This document shows, piece by piece, positions 10,701 to 25,180 of a DNA stretch of 64,000 nucleotides. The stretch is from contig OX235263.1 in assembly GCA_944472135.2 (NCBI GenBank), positions 29,193,379 through 29,257,378 on the forward strand, written 5' to 3'. A program made the translations under genes and the position numbers. Position 1 is the first letter of the stretch; the number at the start of each line of letters is the position of its first letter. This DNA is from Trichobilharzia regenti (taxonomy: Eukaryota > Platyhelminthes > Trematoda > Strigeidida > Schistosomatidae). The notes under the pieces are model-generated. The model had not been told where the DNA came from, did not search any database, and saw only the letters and a list, made by a program, of their open reading frames with translations.

Positions 10701-13700
10701 TAATTTTTCTCTCTGTTGTACACCTTCGTCCACTGTAATTCTACTACATTTTTTCTCTACTTCAATGTGTACTCTTTTTAGAAGTGTGATAAATTTAGTT
10801 GGTATACTTTCGCACAGGGTTCTACGTCGACTAGCCAGCTAGTAACTTGTTGAACCTATCAAATACTGAACAGTGTCTCATATATTACTTCGTTTGTGTC
10901 ATTTCATGTAAAATTCACCGTTGTTTGTGTTTCTAGTCAGTGATAATACCATCCATTGTTACTTTATATCTTTAAAGGGTAGCTTTTGTGCTTGATGCAT
11001 TTATACTGAAAATGAGTCAGTCAGATTAATAAGTATTCATAATTATACATTACAAGCTAAGTGTTTCCGAATTCTGTGCAATTTATCTGTTTCCATAAAT
11101 TGTTTCGTTATTTGTATTACCAAGAAACTTAGAATCTGGATGAAGTCCTCAAGCTAATAGTGTTTAGTTTTATATAATATCTTATCAGTAAATATTTATG
11201 TCATGTGTTTGTTGCGAGAAAACTTTTCTCATTCTTAACTCTGTCTGTCTGTCTGGATTCAACATAGAACTTGGCACCGAAGTGCAGCAGTTCGAGTTGC
11301 CACGTTCCAAATAGCACACAGAGGTAGACAAGAAGATGAGTGGAGAGAATTAATAGAGTTTGACAAATATAGGAGTGAAACAGAATGGGTAATGGTAGAA
11401 AGGAATATGAAAGATTACAGAGATTGAATACATCTGCGCCATTGACAACGATTTTGAGCCATGTCACCTATTGTCTCCAGCCATTGATTCCTAGAGTCCC
11501 GAGGGCCCCAACCCGGGAGTCTGCATCTCCCTACCTGACTCAGTTTAACTGTCAAGGATTTCATGGATTGATGCCATGTTTTTGTTTGGCCACCACTGGC
11601 TCTTTTCCAACCTGAACCTATATCAGCTAACAATGCCCGTCGGGGGAGGCGGTGGTTAGGCATGCGCACCACGTGACCTAGCCATCTTAGTCTATGTAAC
11701 TTTATAACCTCGTCGATTGATTTTCCCTCTTTGCCCAACACTCTACGCCTAACGTCAACATTACTTATCTTGTGAAACCACCTAACGTGAGACAGAGATC
11801 GCAGACATCTATGATCGAAAGCAGTCAACCTTTTCATGTCTTCAACGCGTATTGGCCATGTTTCAGAGCCATAGAGAAGGACGGAGCGAACTGATGAGCA
11901 GTACACACGTCCCTTGGTTGATAACCGGATGTCACGCCTACGCCAGAGATGGTGTAAGTCAGCGAAAGCAGCTCGAGCTTTTCGGATCCGTGCTGAGATT
12001 TCATCGCCAATCAGTCCGTTGGTGCTAATACAACTTCCCAAGTAGGTGAAGTGGTCAACATGTTCTATCACTTCACTCCCTATCACTAAGTTAGGGGTTG
12101 ACGTCGTCCAGTCCTGTAGCAGCATCTTACATTTTGCAGGGCGAATCGCATGCCAAACATACGAAGATTGCTGCTCAAGGTGTTCAGAAGACTCTGCATT
12201 TTATCAGCATCCTCCCCTAACAGGACTATGTCATCTGCATATTCTCTGATGCATATGCAACAACCCAATGCAGGAAGCACATAAGAATTTATAGGCGAAA
12301 AATTTCCAACTGTTCTGTTAGAACCTTTAGTTACATACATCATAGCGATGATTAGTTTAAATTAATTTTGTATTTCTCGTTGCTTGATTGTATTAGATGG
12401 AAATATGTGGTGTCTGACGTGTCAGCTCCTAGAATGGACGCTTCTATGATGTTTGAAGATTAACATGATATTATTTTGTGGATGATGACTAGCCGCGGAA
12501 TCCAGGATGCGCTTACTAGATGATGCTTCGGTGTTTGAAATGATGGGTGTTCGGCTTGAGTCACAGTGGTAATATTATCACTCATCGGGGATTTTAGGCA
12601 CATCCAGATGACGAATTCTAAATAGGACAAAATGCTCCTTCTCTATTGCACTTCTAGCCACTATCCACCAAATATAATCATGATGATGATGTCTATAAAT
12701 GATGTTGCATTATTCCCTTGGGTTCCGATTGGATCACATGGCTTCAGCATTAAACCTCTGTTTCAACCTGTTCTCAGCGGTCTTTTCAGCAGACTCTCCG
12801 ATCACTTCCATTTTCTCTCCCGACAATCTCTACCATGTCAGACTTGAACGCTCAACTCATTACTCCCCATTCGGGTTCGACTCGAGGACCTGCCTGCAGT
12901 GCAACGTAAATCAACGGTCTTCTCAGTGTGTGTCCATTCCATCTTTGATTCCTCCAGCATAAAGTGCGTTGGTGGCACAGTGGTTAGGACACTCGCCGAC
13001 CATGCACATCGTCCGAGGTTCGATCTCCTGCCGACGAACACCTGATATCTATGGTTGGTCTGCAAAATTTGGGCTACCGATATCCATGCTGAAAATTCCA
13101 TAGATGTACCAAAAATACAGTGTGGAATCAAGCTGTAATAAAAAATAAAACATTTCTTGTGCAATAAGTTCTTGACTAGTTCGTTCCTAGAGTTCCTCAT
13201 TGCTTATCCTTTCTCTCTTTCTGATCTACTGCACTGAACGAAGGTGGAAGAAGAATTCTTACTTCTTCTCTTGATCTGAGTTGTTTGTGGGCATGTAGTA
13301 TCGGATAATTTTAAATTTCTTACCTTAGGAGACGAATCTTGCTGACATTATCTTGCGGGAGGAGATTGGTTCTCCCTGCACAAGAGCCTTGGCTGTTGTC
13401 TGTGACGTCATGATAGCCACTCACTCCCTCAGTGTGCTCATGGTTGTCATCTGAGTGACTGGAGTAGATTGTTGACCATGTAGTTAACAATTTGCAGATT
13501 CCACTTCTATTCTATTTGATCTCACGGATTCTCAGCACCTCTGCATCATATCTTTCCACCTCATTTGCAAACTGAGCAGCCCCCCCATTCGGCTTGGGAC
13601 TTCATGTGGACATTAATGTTGCTATGCTTATTCTTTCTACACGGTAAGAAGGCACATCATGTGACTGGGTTTCTGGAGCTTTTCACCAGGTGTGTCATTT

Positions 13701-16700
13701 CATTTTTCTGATTCTGGCAAAAACTAAGTTTAGCTTTTAATTTTTTGTTAAGCTTCCAAGTTTCTGGTTGGTATGTTCACTAGCCTCACAGAAAATTTTC
13801 CCTCTCTTCCGGAATTCCTTAACTCGGCGAGGTTGATGATGTGGAATATTCAAAGTATTTCCTTTTAATTACTAAAATCAACTTTTTCTAACTGAAAAGA
13901 TATACGAGGACATGTGAGTGGACAGGTTTTGGGAACAACAAATAACTGTCCCTTTTTGTATGTTATTAGAAATTTGTCTTAATTTTAAGGCACAGCATTT
14001 TTAGATTTGTTATATGGTTATTTGTTATTATTTCTGGAGCAATTCTTTAGAGGAAATTCGTCTTTGAAATTCATTCCAGTGATACAGAAATTGTTAGTAA
14101 ATTTCATTCTGAATGTTACTCAAAAAACGTTATGAAATTCCTGTGACAAAATCAACGAATGGACTAGTACTGACGTATTAGCTTCATATTCTTCAGGGTA
14201 TACAAACATACTGGGTGTTGCAACCTTTACTCAACAACTTTAACATTTTACTGACATCTGCTTTAGGTATCATCGACTTTTGTAGGGTGTTTGAATGTTT
14301 GTTGTCATTCGTTGTAATTAAAAATACCATTCTGAATGATTACGTTTGCTGACAACCACTTCACGTAGTTATTCTTCCAGTGATTATGTAATTGAGGATG
14401 CTGATTAAATATCATTCATCTGAAAAACATGAAACAAAAGAATAGTATTTGATTTGACCCTTTTTAAATGTAAAACATAACTCTATCACCTCGGGCTCAT
14501 TAGAAATTCTTAACATCTAGTCTAGGCAAATAATAGCAAAAACACTTTACTTACCTCAGCTTAATTATTATAATTTTGGGTATTTTTCGTTTCCGTTACT
14601 TATCCGGCTACAAAATGAAAAGAGTCCTCTTCAGGAAGGTTAATCACATTATGACAGTCATTAATACATGTTAAGAAAGAAGTAATTCACTTAATTTACT
14701 CCAGATAGCAAACGTTTTAGGTTGCAACTCCTTTAAGTGCCTATGAGTGTCTCTTTTGTTCTAGGGACTGTTTTAGATTTTATTTAATTCATTAGGTTGT
14801 TTGGAATTAAGACAATTTATATTTTTGTTATGCTTAAATGGTTTTCGTCATTTATGAAGTGGGTATTATATCAGTAGGTATTTCAAATAGATTAAACAAG
14901 TGAAGTTTTCATGTATCTAAATTTTTTTATTCGAGTAAGCATCATAAGTTTAGAATGTAAATTACTGTTTTTTAACTTCAGTTATAAATGTTTATTTTCA
15001 TTTTGATTACTTTAGATTCTATATTATTCTGTTCCATTGTTTGAAAGTATTGGTCTTAGCAATAAAGATGCTACTTTAGTAAATCTCGGAGTTGGAGCAA
15101 CTATTCTATTGGGTACTATTATATCAATATTTATTATTGACCGAGGAGGTAGACGCGTACTTCTGTTGATTGGTTTTTCAATATGTCTGTTCAGTCTGAT
15201 TTCATTTACGACAGTTCTTGCCATTCAGAAGTTTACAGGAACACTTTGGCTTACGTATATCGCTATTCTTATAATATATTTATTCGTTTCGGGATTCTCT
15301 ATTGGACCAGGTAATTAAACAGCCAGTTTTAAAAGTTTATTCGTATTAAATACGTTGACTTTTAAAAAAGTCATTCTCACTTCTCTGGAAGTTGAGTTAA
15401 ATTATATCCTTAAAACATAAGTGTAATCTTAGTGGTAATTAACATTAATGTAAACTTATAATAATGTTGCATTTCATCTTAAACAATGTCATGATTGTAT
15501 AATTTTCTCTTTAACTCCTGTCGAGTATTGTTCATATCAATAAAACATGCCCAGTGAAAATAAAGAAGACCGAAACTTTAGTGGTGGATGAAGTCTCTAA
15601 ATGGAAAATACGACAGAGGTGAAATATTTAAGTTGTACAACTATCATGTTAGTCACAGGACTTTGTCATGAGTTGACATCGGTTAGAGAACCACTGGAAA
15701 AATTGGGACTGTTGAACAACTATTTCGTCCTAATTTGGGAGCCTTAGGCGGTATGCATCCACCGGGGTCCGAACCAAGGGCCTTCTGGACCAGGCTCCAG
15801 TGACTTAACGGTCTGCGAGCGCGTCTTGTGACCAGAAGGTCTTGAGTTCGAACTCCGGTGGGTGAGTACCGTTGGAGAGTTCCAAACTAGGACGAAATAG
15901 CTGTCTAGTACTCCCAAGTTTTCCCATGGTTCTCTAGAGAATGTCAGCTCATGATGAAATCCTGTAACCAATCAAATGAAACCCCTGCGAACCAACACTC
16001 AAATGTCATGTCAGTCGCTCAAACATTTTAGTTATGCTGAAGAAGGTATTTTGGATTTTTCGTTTAGCAGTAGATAAATCGTCTAGTGAACAATGCGTTT
16101 CATTCATGTTCTGTTCCATGTCAATGTAAGCTACCAGTTAAGTCATGTGTATTTTTCGAACTGTATTACACTAAAAGTTGATATTCGCTCCTTAAGGTTT
16201 CATCGATGGGTTAGGGGGACTTCATTGATTCCTAATACACAAGTAAATAATATATATGTAAGATGTAGGAGTATTCACACCGAGAATGAAGGGCCATATA
16301 ATTCAGTCAATTTAGCAGTGAAATAAAAACTATCAAATATCAGTGTCAGGAGGACACTAAATAGTTGTTGCCACCACTCTGGCATGTACGCATGCCTACA
16401 AATATACATGTCCTCATCACCTTCGTTGAAAAGCTTTATCAAGGGAACCAAATGTATGAATTTTTTGAAAAGACGCCTCCCTGCCCCAACTATCAAGTCA
16501 CTGAATCAGGTGGTGACCATACGATGCAGAATATCTAGAGAATCAACAAAGATCAGGTTCTATGAACAGTGTTTGCAAACTGGTTGTTTCCCACGGCAGT
16601 TCCTGAAACAAGTGCGATCCGCTAAACTCCCACCTTCTCAAAAGAATCTCCGTCGAATAACTAAATCTCACATCGAATCGTCATACCAGTATATCTCCGA

Positions 16701-19700
16701 ATTGAAATCTCGTCTGGCTACCTATGATACCCTACTAAGTGAGCTTAATATTATCTGCTGGCTTAAATTCATGAACTTTATCAAAGAGCTACAATCAAAA
16801 ACATCCGAGGATTATGAAACTCAGCTGACAAAAGCGTTGGTGAAAGAGAAGCTAATTGAAGAATTCCCAGAAGCACCTGAACGCTACGTTTGTAACCTAT
16901 CAAAATTACAATTAAACAAAATCGAATTAGAAGCCTTATCTCTAGGATTCAAGTTTCACGTCCCCAAGAAGCACATCAGTCGTATAGACACAGAAGCACA
17001 ATTCGAGCACTTATACCATCAACTCTACGACCTGAAGCCCTTAGACGAAGATAAAAGAGGATGGCTAAAGTCTAAACTTGTTGATATTGCTAACCAATAC
17101 CACATATCACCAATGGAGAAGCAGAAGATGCTGACCGAAGAGCATAGAATAGCTCTGAAGAAACTATATGAAAACGATGAAATCGTCATATTTAGACCTG
17201 ACAAAGGCTCTGGGGTTGTTATAATGAACAAAGCTGATTATATACATAAAATGATGACAATTCTAAACGACAAAGAAAAATTCCAAGTAGACAACAAAAA
17301 AGATGCCACAACGTCATTTGAAAATAAAGTTAATAAATGTCTCAAAGAACTTCTAATGAAGAAACTAATCAACAGCGAAACATATAATAAACTGAAGTCA
17401 AAAGGTGGACGCCTGCCGTCTATGTACGGCCTACCAAAAATTCATAAAGCAAATGTGCCATTAAGACCAATCCTGTCAATGATTGACTCACCATGCCACA
17501 AGCTAGCTCGATGGTTAGCTGATTCTATAGAGCCCATTCGAATTAAATTTGCAACCCACAGCCTGAAGGATAGTTATCAATTTTCCAAGGAAGTTGACAA
17601 TATCGACATATCAGACAAACTCATGGTATCGTATGACGTGACCTCCTTGTTTACAAATGTACCACTGATGGAAACAATTGATATAATTTGTAAACAAACG
17701 GATCTACTACCATTACCGGAAACAGAGATGAAGCGACTTCTACTGCTCTGCACAAAAGATATACAATTCAAATTCAACAATCAACTTTACCGACAAACCG
17801 ATGGGGTCGCGATGGGTTCGCCTCTGGGACCTATCCTGGCTGATATCTTCATGGGCTACCTTGAGCAGACACAACTAAGTTCTGCTATCAATGGAACTAC
17901 CTACTATCGCCGATATGTTGATGACACATTTGTTGTTTGCAACGATATGGATCACGCATCGGCACTATATGATCGCCTAAATGAGATACATCCAAATATC
18001 AAATTCACCATGGAATATGAACATAATAATGAGTTCAATTTCCTGGATCTAAATGTAAAAAGAACAAACGAAGGCACGGTCGAAAAGTCCATCTATAGAA
18101 AAGAAACCTGGACTGGACAATATCTTCACTATAACAGCTTTTGTCCCATAAGCTATAAACGTGGATTAGTGAGGACTTTGTATGACAGAGCCAGGAAGCT
18201 ATGTTCACCAAACAGGGTCGAAGAAGAATTAGTTTTCGTCGAGAAATGCCTAAGGGAAAATGGATACCCTAAGGGATTTATTCAGAAGTACAGCAGAGAA
18301 AAAGATGAGAAAGAAAAGCATCCAACTGTAGAAAAGAAAAAAGTGTTTATCTGTCTACCATACAAAGGAGATGCAGTGTCACAAAAGATTGACAAAAGAC
18401 TGAAAGGTGCAATAAATAGAAGCTTCCCAGCAGCAAAACTCATAACAGTATACAGCACCACTCCTTCTTTAATCCACTCAAAACTGGATAAATACCCTGC
18501 TGATGTCACCTCCAACTGCGTTTATGAATTCACGTGCACTTGCGGGAGCAAGTACATTGGAAGGACAGAAAGAAGGGCTTCTATCCGGTTTTCTGAACAT
18601 ATTCCCAAAAACCTGTGCCTGAAAGGAAGCAGATATTCCCAGAGTGCAATTACCAGACACATTATTGATACCGGACATCTCGTAGAGATTTCTAAGTCCT
18701 TCAAAATATTAAATAGACAAAGGACAGCAAATTTACTACGATTTGCCGAAGCAATCGCAATCAAAAGACTTAAACCAGACTTATGCATACAGAAAGAGAG
18801 TGTGATTAACCTCTCACTCCCTTGGTAACAGAATTTTGATTTTGATTAGTCATCTAATTCAGTGATCTCAACTCACTGAACAAATCTTAATCTCATAAAC
18901 TGTAACCGTTTTTGTTTCTTGAGTTGCTATGTGAACCTAAAAGCTAACACTGTTCTGTTAATCAATTTTTTCTGTTTTCTGTCTTACCCCTCCCCCTCTT
19001 TTCAACTTTAAAAGCGTATAAATTGATGATGAAAACTTAAACTAAAAACATTGTAATGCTTTCATTTAGATGCGTCAATTTTATAGTATCTCTTTTCTAC
19101 CACCACTCGAACATTAAAGTATGTTATTATCATCTATATAACCATTGTAATTTCAGGTAGTCTGCAGCTGATGAGAACCTGTGAAATAGAATGATATCAT
19201 TTTATACTGCAAATTTCGTCTTCCTTTCTTTATCGAAAAGCTTTATAAATAGCTAATACATTTAAATGGTCTTGTCAACTTTACAGGTTCAATCCCTTGG
19301 TTTATTGTGGCTGAATTGTTTACTCAAGAACACAGAGACACTGCATCAAGTGTAGCTGTTGGCACAAATTGGCTCTGTAATATTGTTGTTGGACTTGTTT
19401 TCCCACAATTACTTGTGAGTTTAAACAAATTGTAAAATGAATATCAACATGACATTTTTTTTATTTGGAATGTTAACTGACATATTTTTTAACATATTCT
19501 TCCCGTATGTCTGTATTATATACCATTACTTTTATATTTGCTAACAAATTCCAGAAAATATAATTGCAGAGAGAAAAATGTGTTTAAAAGGTGTATGACT
19601 CCTAAAAACAGAATGCGAAGAAATAAACTAAGCTCAAAAATGCACACTAAAGGGTTTCCAACTGTCATCCAGGAAAGGCTAGAAATCATTATTTGGAAAC

Positions 19701-22700
19701 CTACTTTGGTGGTTAAATGCCAATGATAGCGGGACAATTGCACTCATTCTTTATCATGCCTTTTTCACTGCTGAAATGCACGAAAGTCTTCATTAGTGTA
19801 GACTCTGGAAACTTGATCAATAATGGTTATGAAATTGGTGTTTTAAAACCATTTAAGATAAACAAAGTTCAAATTAGCTTCAGCCTACTAAATATCGCTG
19901 AAGCTCTGTAGTCATTAAACGGTTAAAACGGAACTTATTCATTGGGAAACAAACTATTGTTAATCTCATCCTACTATGATGAACATATACTTTACGCTGT
20001 TTTTATTTTTATTATCTTAATTATGTGTAAATTTAAACCTCTAATTTCGTGTTTGTGGGTTGGTGATGCAGTAGTAGCAGGATGCTTACCAACCACCCAT
20101 GTAGTCGGGTGTTAGATTCCCAGTTGGGACATTCTTAAAAGTCCCTTATCCGATAGTAAGCCTGGTAAAGAGGGAAGCTTGGGCAAGAGGCTAACTACCA
20201 TCTCCATCCTGTAAATGGACAGCAATACCGCCAATGAAACTTCAAGCTCAAGAATGAAGCCATATATTCCACTCGGAATGCAAAGAGATTTAGAAAATTA
20301 CATCTTTATCTATGCTGTTAAGCTGACTTATGTTCAGCTAAATTAGTCAACCTTTGAGTAACTTGTGTTTACAACTTTACAACACTTCTAATTAGTTTGA
20401 AACTTCCTCTCTCTTAACTGTAGAATATTCTTGTGGTTGTTTCTACATATGACAAATAGCTTAATGACTTCCTTTGTCTTCTCCAATTACTGTTCAATTA
20501 CTTTGTATTAATGGTCTTCATCTTCATGTCTGTTAACTAAATTATGTGAATATTTTCTACATTGGTATTAAAACTGTTTCAGGTTGTATACGGTTGAAAA
20601 GAACCAATGAAACCAAATTATATCGTATCATATTATCCTGTTCAGTTTGTTGTTATTACTTTGTTTAAGTTCCTTAGGGGGAGAAAATTGGATGGAATGC
20701 TGATTGAATCAACTGTTTTAACCACTTTTTTAATTGGTCCAATCACTTGGACCTTGTTACATCATGATAACAAAATAGCGAATCTATTTTATGACCATAG
20801 AGGTTATAGTTATCCAAAAATTTTGTTAATTAGGAGATTTATAACTTTTTGTGTAAGAAAATATGAATGTGGGGACCTTTAGAAGTGAGTTAATAGTTTT
20901 TAGTAACTGACTGGAGGATGGAGTTTCCTGGAGTTCTAGTGAGAAGGGGCGTAACCAGTGGGGTCCATCCTGTCTGGAGTGAGGATAAATACTGGCGCTG
21001 ACAACATTCACTGGTAGTCGTGCTAAAATCACGCATTGGTAGAAGTTTGAATTCACAGACTGTTGTTTACTACTACCTTGTTTTCTAAGTGAGGCCGGTT
21101 TGTGACCAAGTTTGAAAGTAATGAAACTATTCAACGGTAGGAATTATTATTACTATTATTATATCCTTTAATTCTTAGAGGAACATAGAACTTCAACTGT
21201 GCGTCTCCATTGCCTTCGGTTTTCTGCCAACTTTTTCACCCCGACCCAGGTCTGCCCACACGCTTTTATCTCCTCTTCACATGACCTCCTCCAAGTCACC
21301 CTGGCACTGACGACCAACTCGCCGCCCGCTTCCCTTTCGGGTTCCACTCGAGCAATGTCTTGTCTAGGGATGTCACTTGATGGTTTCCTCAGCGTGTGGC
21401 CAGCCAATCCATCTCCATTTCTTCCTCCCTATTTGTTTCACAATCGGTTCCTGGCTGGTTAGTTCGCTCGTTGCCAGAGATCCCTGTTCCTGATCTTTTC
21501 TGGCCGGCCATCTGATCTTGAGTATTGAGCGAAGACAACTGTTAATGAAGGTCTTTATGACGCGCCAAGTCTCTGATCCGTAAAGTAGCACTGATTTCAC
21601 ATTGGAGTTGAAAATCCGGAAGGATTGCACAATTTTATGAGTAATTAAAAAATATGTTTTCTCCTCTGTATAAACACTTATTGAAGCTTATTTTTCATCT
21701 TAAAATTATCAGCACTTTGTAAGGAAATAGACTTTGAACAAGTAAACTAGTTATTAGTCAATAAATCGCTGCTGTTCCTTAGATTACGGTTTTTGAACAG
21801 CGATCATAGCTTCTTTTTGTTCGTAGAACAATGGCATGGATGAAGCAGGGAAAACACACTGAGCAGGATAATATGATATGACGTGATATCATTTTATTTC
21901 GTTGGTTATTTTCAGTTGCATACACACTAAAAGCAATTTACCTACACTTTTGAAATGACTATCTGCTGACCTCTACTCAACTAATTTATTTAACCTTTTT
22001 AAGTTACCTGTGTTATCAATTTTGTACCACTATTTAATCTACGACTTCCATTCATAATTTTTGAATAACTATGTGATTATTTTAACTCATACTAACAAGA
22101 TTAATAAGTACTTTGATCATTTTCGTATGAACTGTGATCAAGATTTCACCAAATAGTTGCAAAATAATTGAGCACTGAGTGAGAAGTAGGCATTTATAAA
22201 ATTTTCTATAGTTTGGTTTGTAAGGGTTAGATATGTTTTTACGAGTTGATCACGAATTGATATCAGATAGAGAACCATTGAAAATCGACCAGGGAGTACT
22301 GAACAGCTGCTGTTTCATCCTAGTTTGGGAATCATCATCATCAATCCATGATCAACTCGTAAAAACATATCTAACCCTTACAAACCAAACTATAGAAAAT
22401 TAATCTGATGCTCGCTAGTGACTTGCTACAGGTTGGAGTTCCCTGAGTTCTAGTGAGAAGTCGTGACCAGTGAGGTCCAATTAGATGTCACGTGTGTGGA
22501 TGGATGTCTCACCAACGACAATGGTTGGGGTCGCGCTAAATCATGAATTGGTAGAAGTTAGAATTCGTGAACTGGCCATTGAATCGGGTCCCAGTGGCTG
22601 AATGGTATACGAGCTAGCTTGCCTTGTAACCGGAGGGTCCCGGGTTCTATCCCTGGCAGTTGGTGTGTACTTCCGACGACTCCGAAATTAGGATGAAACA

Positions 22701-25148
22701 GCAGCTGTCCAGTACTCCCTGGTTTTCAATGGTTCTCCAACTGATATCCGTGATCAACTCGTAAAAACATAACAAACCAAACTATAGAAAATAGTCTACT
22801 TTTGTTAAAATATATGTGTATATGCAGTATACAATGATGTGTATGTGTAGATGAACAGTCATAAAACATTTGTTATTCCCATATGAACTGTGATCAAGAT
22901 TTGACCGGATAGTTACAAAATAATTGAGTTTTTACAAATAAAATATAATTTTTATAAATTTGTTATTCTCTCCATAAGAAGACGTAGACAATCGCAAATT
23001 TGACCAAGTGTGACTAGTTGTTGATATATATCCAATTTTTATTTATTAGTTAGGATTTGCCGTGCATCAGCTAACATCACACCTTCACGTCTGTTGACGG
23101 ATCGAAGAATCTGGTCAACAGAGCCAAACATCTAGTTACTGAGGAGGAAGATATTAGCAAGGAACTAAAATTGGTTCAATCCACTCTTGAATCAAATAAT
23201 TGTCCTGAACCCTTCATAAAAAGATATTTAAAATGTGAAGATAAGGATGAATCAAAACCTGCTGCTCAGAATTGGGTTAGTACAGTGGTGATTCCTTACC
23301 GCATGGCAAATCCTGACTAATAAATAAAAATTGGATATATATCAACAACTAGTCACACTTGGTCAAATTTGCGTCTTCTTATGGAGAGAATAACAAATTT
23401 ATAAAAATTATATTTTATTTGTAAAAATCTCAATTATTTTGCAACTATCCGGTCAAATCTCGATCACAGCTCATATGGGAATAACGAATGTTTTATGACT
23501 GTTCACCCCCCCCCCCACACACACACCATTGTAACTGTATATGCTGCATATATACATATATTTTAACAAAACTAGACTAATTTTGAAAGTCTGAGGTCAA
23601 ATTTTGATCACAGTTCATACCACTTTTGTTTTGTTTTGTTTATTATACCTATTGATTGCTGTTTCTTGTTTCACATGACAAGACAAACAATTTAAAACAA
23701 GAGATGTACTTTTATATATAAACATACAATTTTATTTATTATACATGTTGATGTCTGTTGCATGGCTCATGATTGGACAAAGTTTCAAAACAAGAGATGT
23801 TGCTTTTACATATAAACCTCTGTTATGTCAATTTCGATCAATTTCTCTGAAGAAGTTCGGACGAGATTGCCGAACGAAAACGTTGCAATTAATCACTTCA
23901 ATTTCGCTGAGATTTTACAAGTCTATTTTCTCATCTCTTACCTAAATATAATTTTATCTTTTTCATTATGCTACTTAATTGCGTAATATAAATGACCTTT
24001 GTTATCGTGTTCAACAACTAAAGTATGTGAACAATGTGTATATTGCTAATAAAAAAAGCAATAGAGTACAAAAGGTATTTTACCAATACTATCGTCAAGA
24101 GACACATAAATTCCTGTACAAAATGGGCAAAGCCTGTACTGTCAGACCCTCTGCACCCCTTTATTCACAACTATCCCCTTGTATCTCATCAGGTAGGACA
24201 AGAAGTCAATATAAAAAGTTATATGCTCGTACCACTAAGTACAGAGATTCTACAATACCCTATTTAGCCCGTACTTTATGTGACGAAGACTCTGTTAGGC
24301 GTGAAACACATAAGTTACTACGTAATTTGCAAAGTGAATCGACCCTTTTATCGTTCATCTTTCCGTATTATATGGTGTCACACTTTCTATTGTTTAATTA
24401 TAACTTTGCTATTTTATTTTAGTTGTTATAAATACTATTATTACTACAATTTTGTATTCTATGCATATTTTTCTCCGTATTGCATACAGTAATTTGCTAT
24501 GTAGCTGCTATAACAACGTTTTATTATTATTAGGTAATATTTATTTATATATTTTTTTGTTGTTTTCGAGGGAATTACATGCAATATTGTACTGAATGCT
24601 GAAAATTCCTCGCTGTATCATTAGTAGTACTGTTTTTGGAATAAAGCAAATTATCATTATCGTTATCATAAACATTTTTGAGATTGTATACAGTTGACAA
24701 AATCCACCAAAATTAATCGGTATTATATTATCCAGCTGAATTTGTTGTTCTTGCTTTGTTCAAATTTATCGAGGGGAAAAATCACAGAAATATGGCTATG
24801 TTTTTTATTTGTCCAGACTACTTTTAATCCACCGTCTATCATTGTTATTGTTTTGCTTAGCTTTTGTATGATTACATATCAGTTTGCATTCTATATGCTT
24901 GATTTTTAATGATACAACAACATATCAGACTGAAATACAATTAAATTTAAACTATGAGTTTGAACAAAGCAAGAACTACACTTTTAGCAGAATAAATTGG
25001 CACAACCATCTTTTATTTCATTGCCTTCTCGTCAGCTGCATACATGGCGAAGACATTATTAAACGTATCTACGAAAACAATTTTAACATACTTGCACAGA
25101 GTTCATTTTAAACAAAAATCAATCGATCAATATATGCATACAGTAATA

Positions 25149-25180
<32 letters not shown>

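Noticed and set aside
12964..13040. tRNA gene (A and B boxes present)
   Set aside because: The boxes belong to dispersed SINE copies with the same body and tail. No cloverleaf or CCA-proximal acceptor pairing could be built. The same holds for all other SINE heads here.
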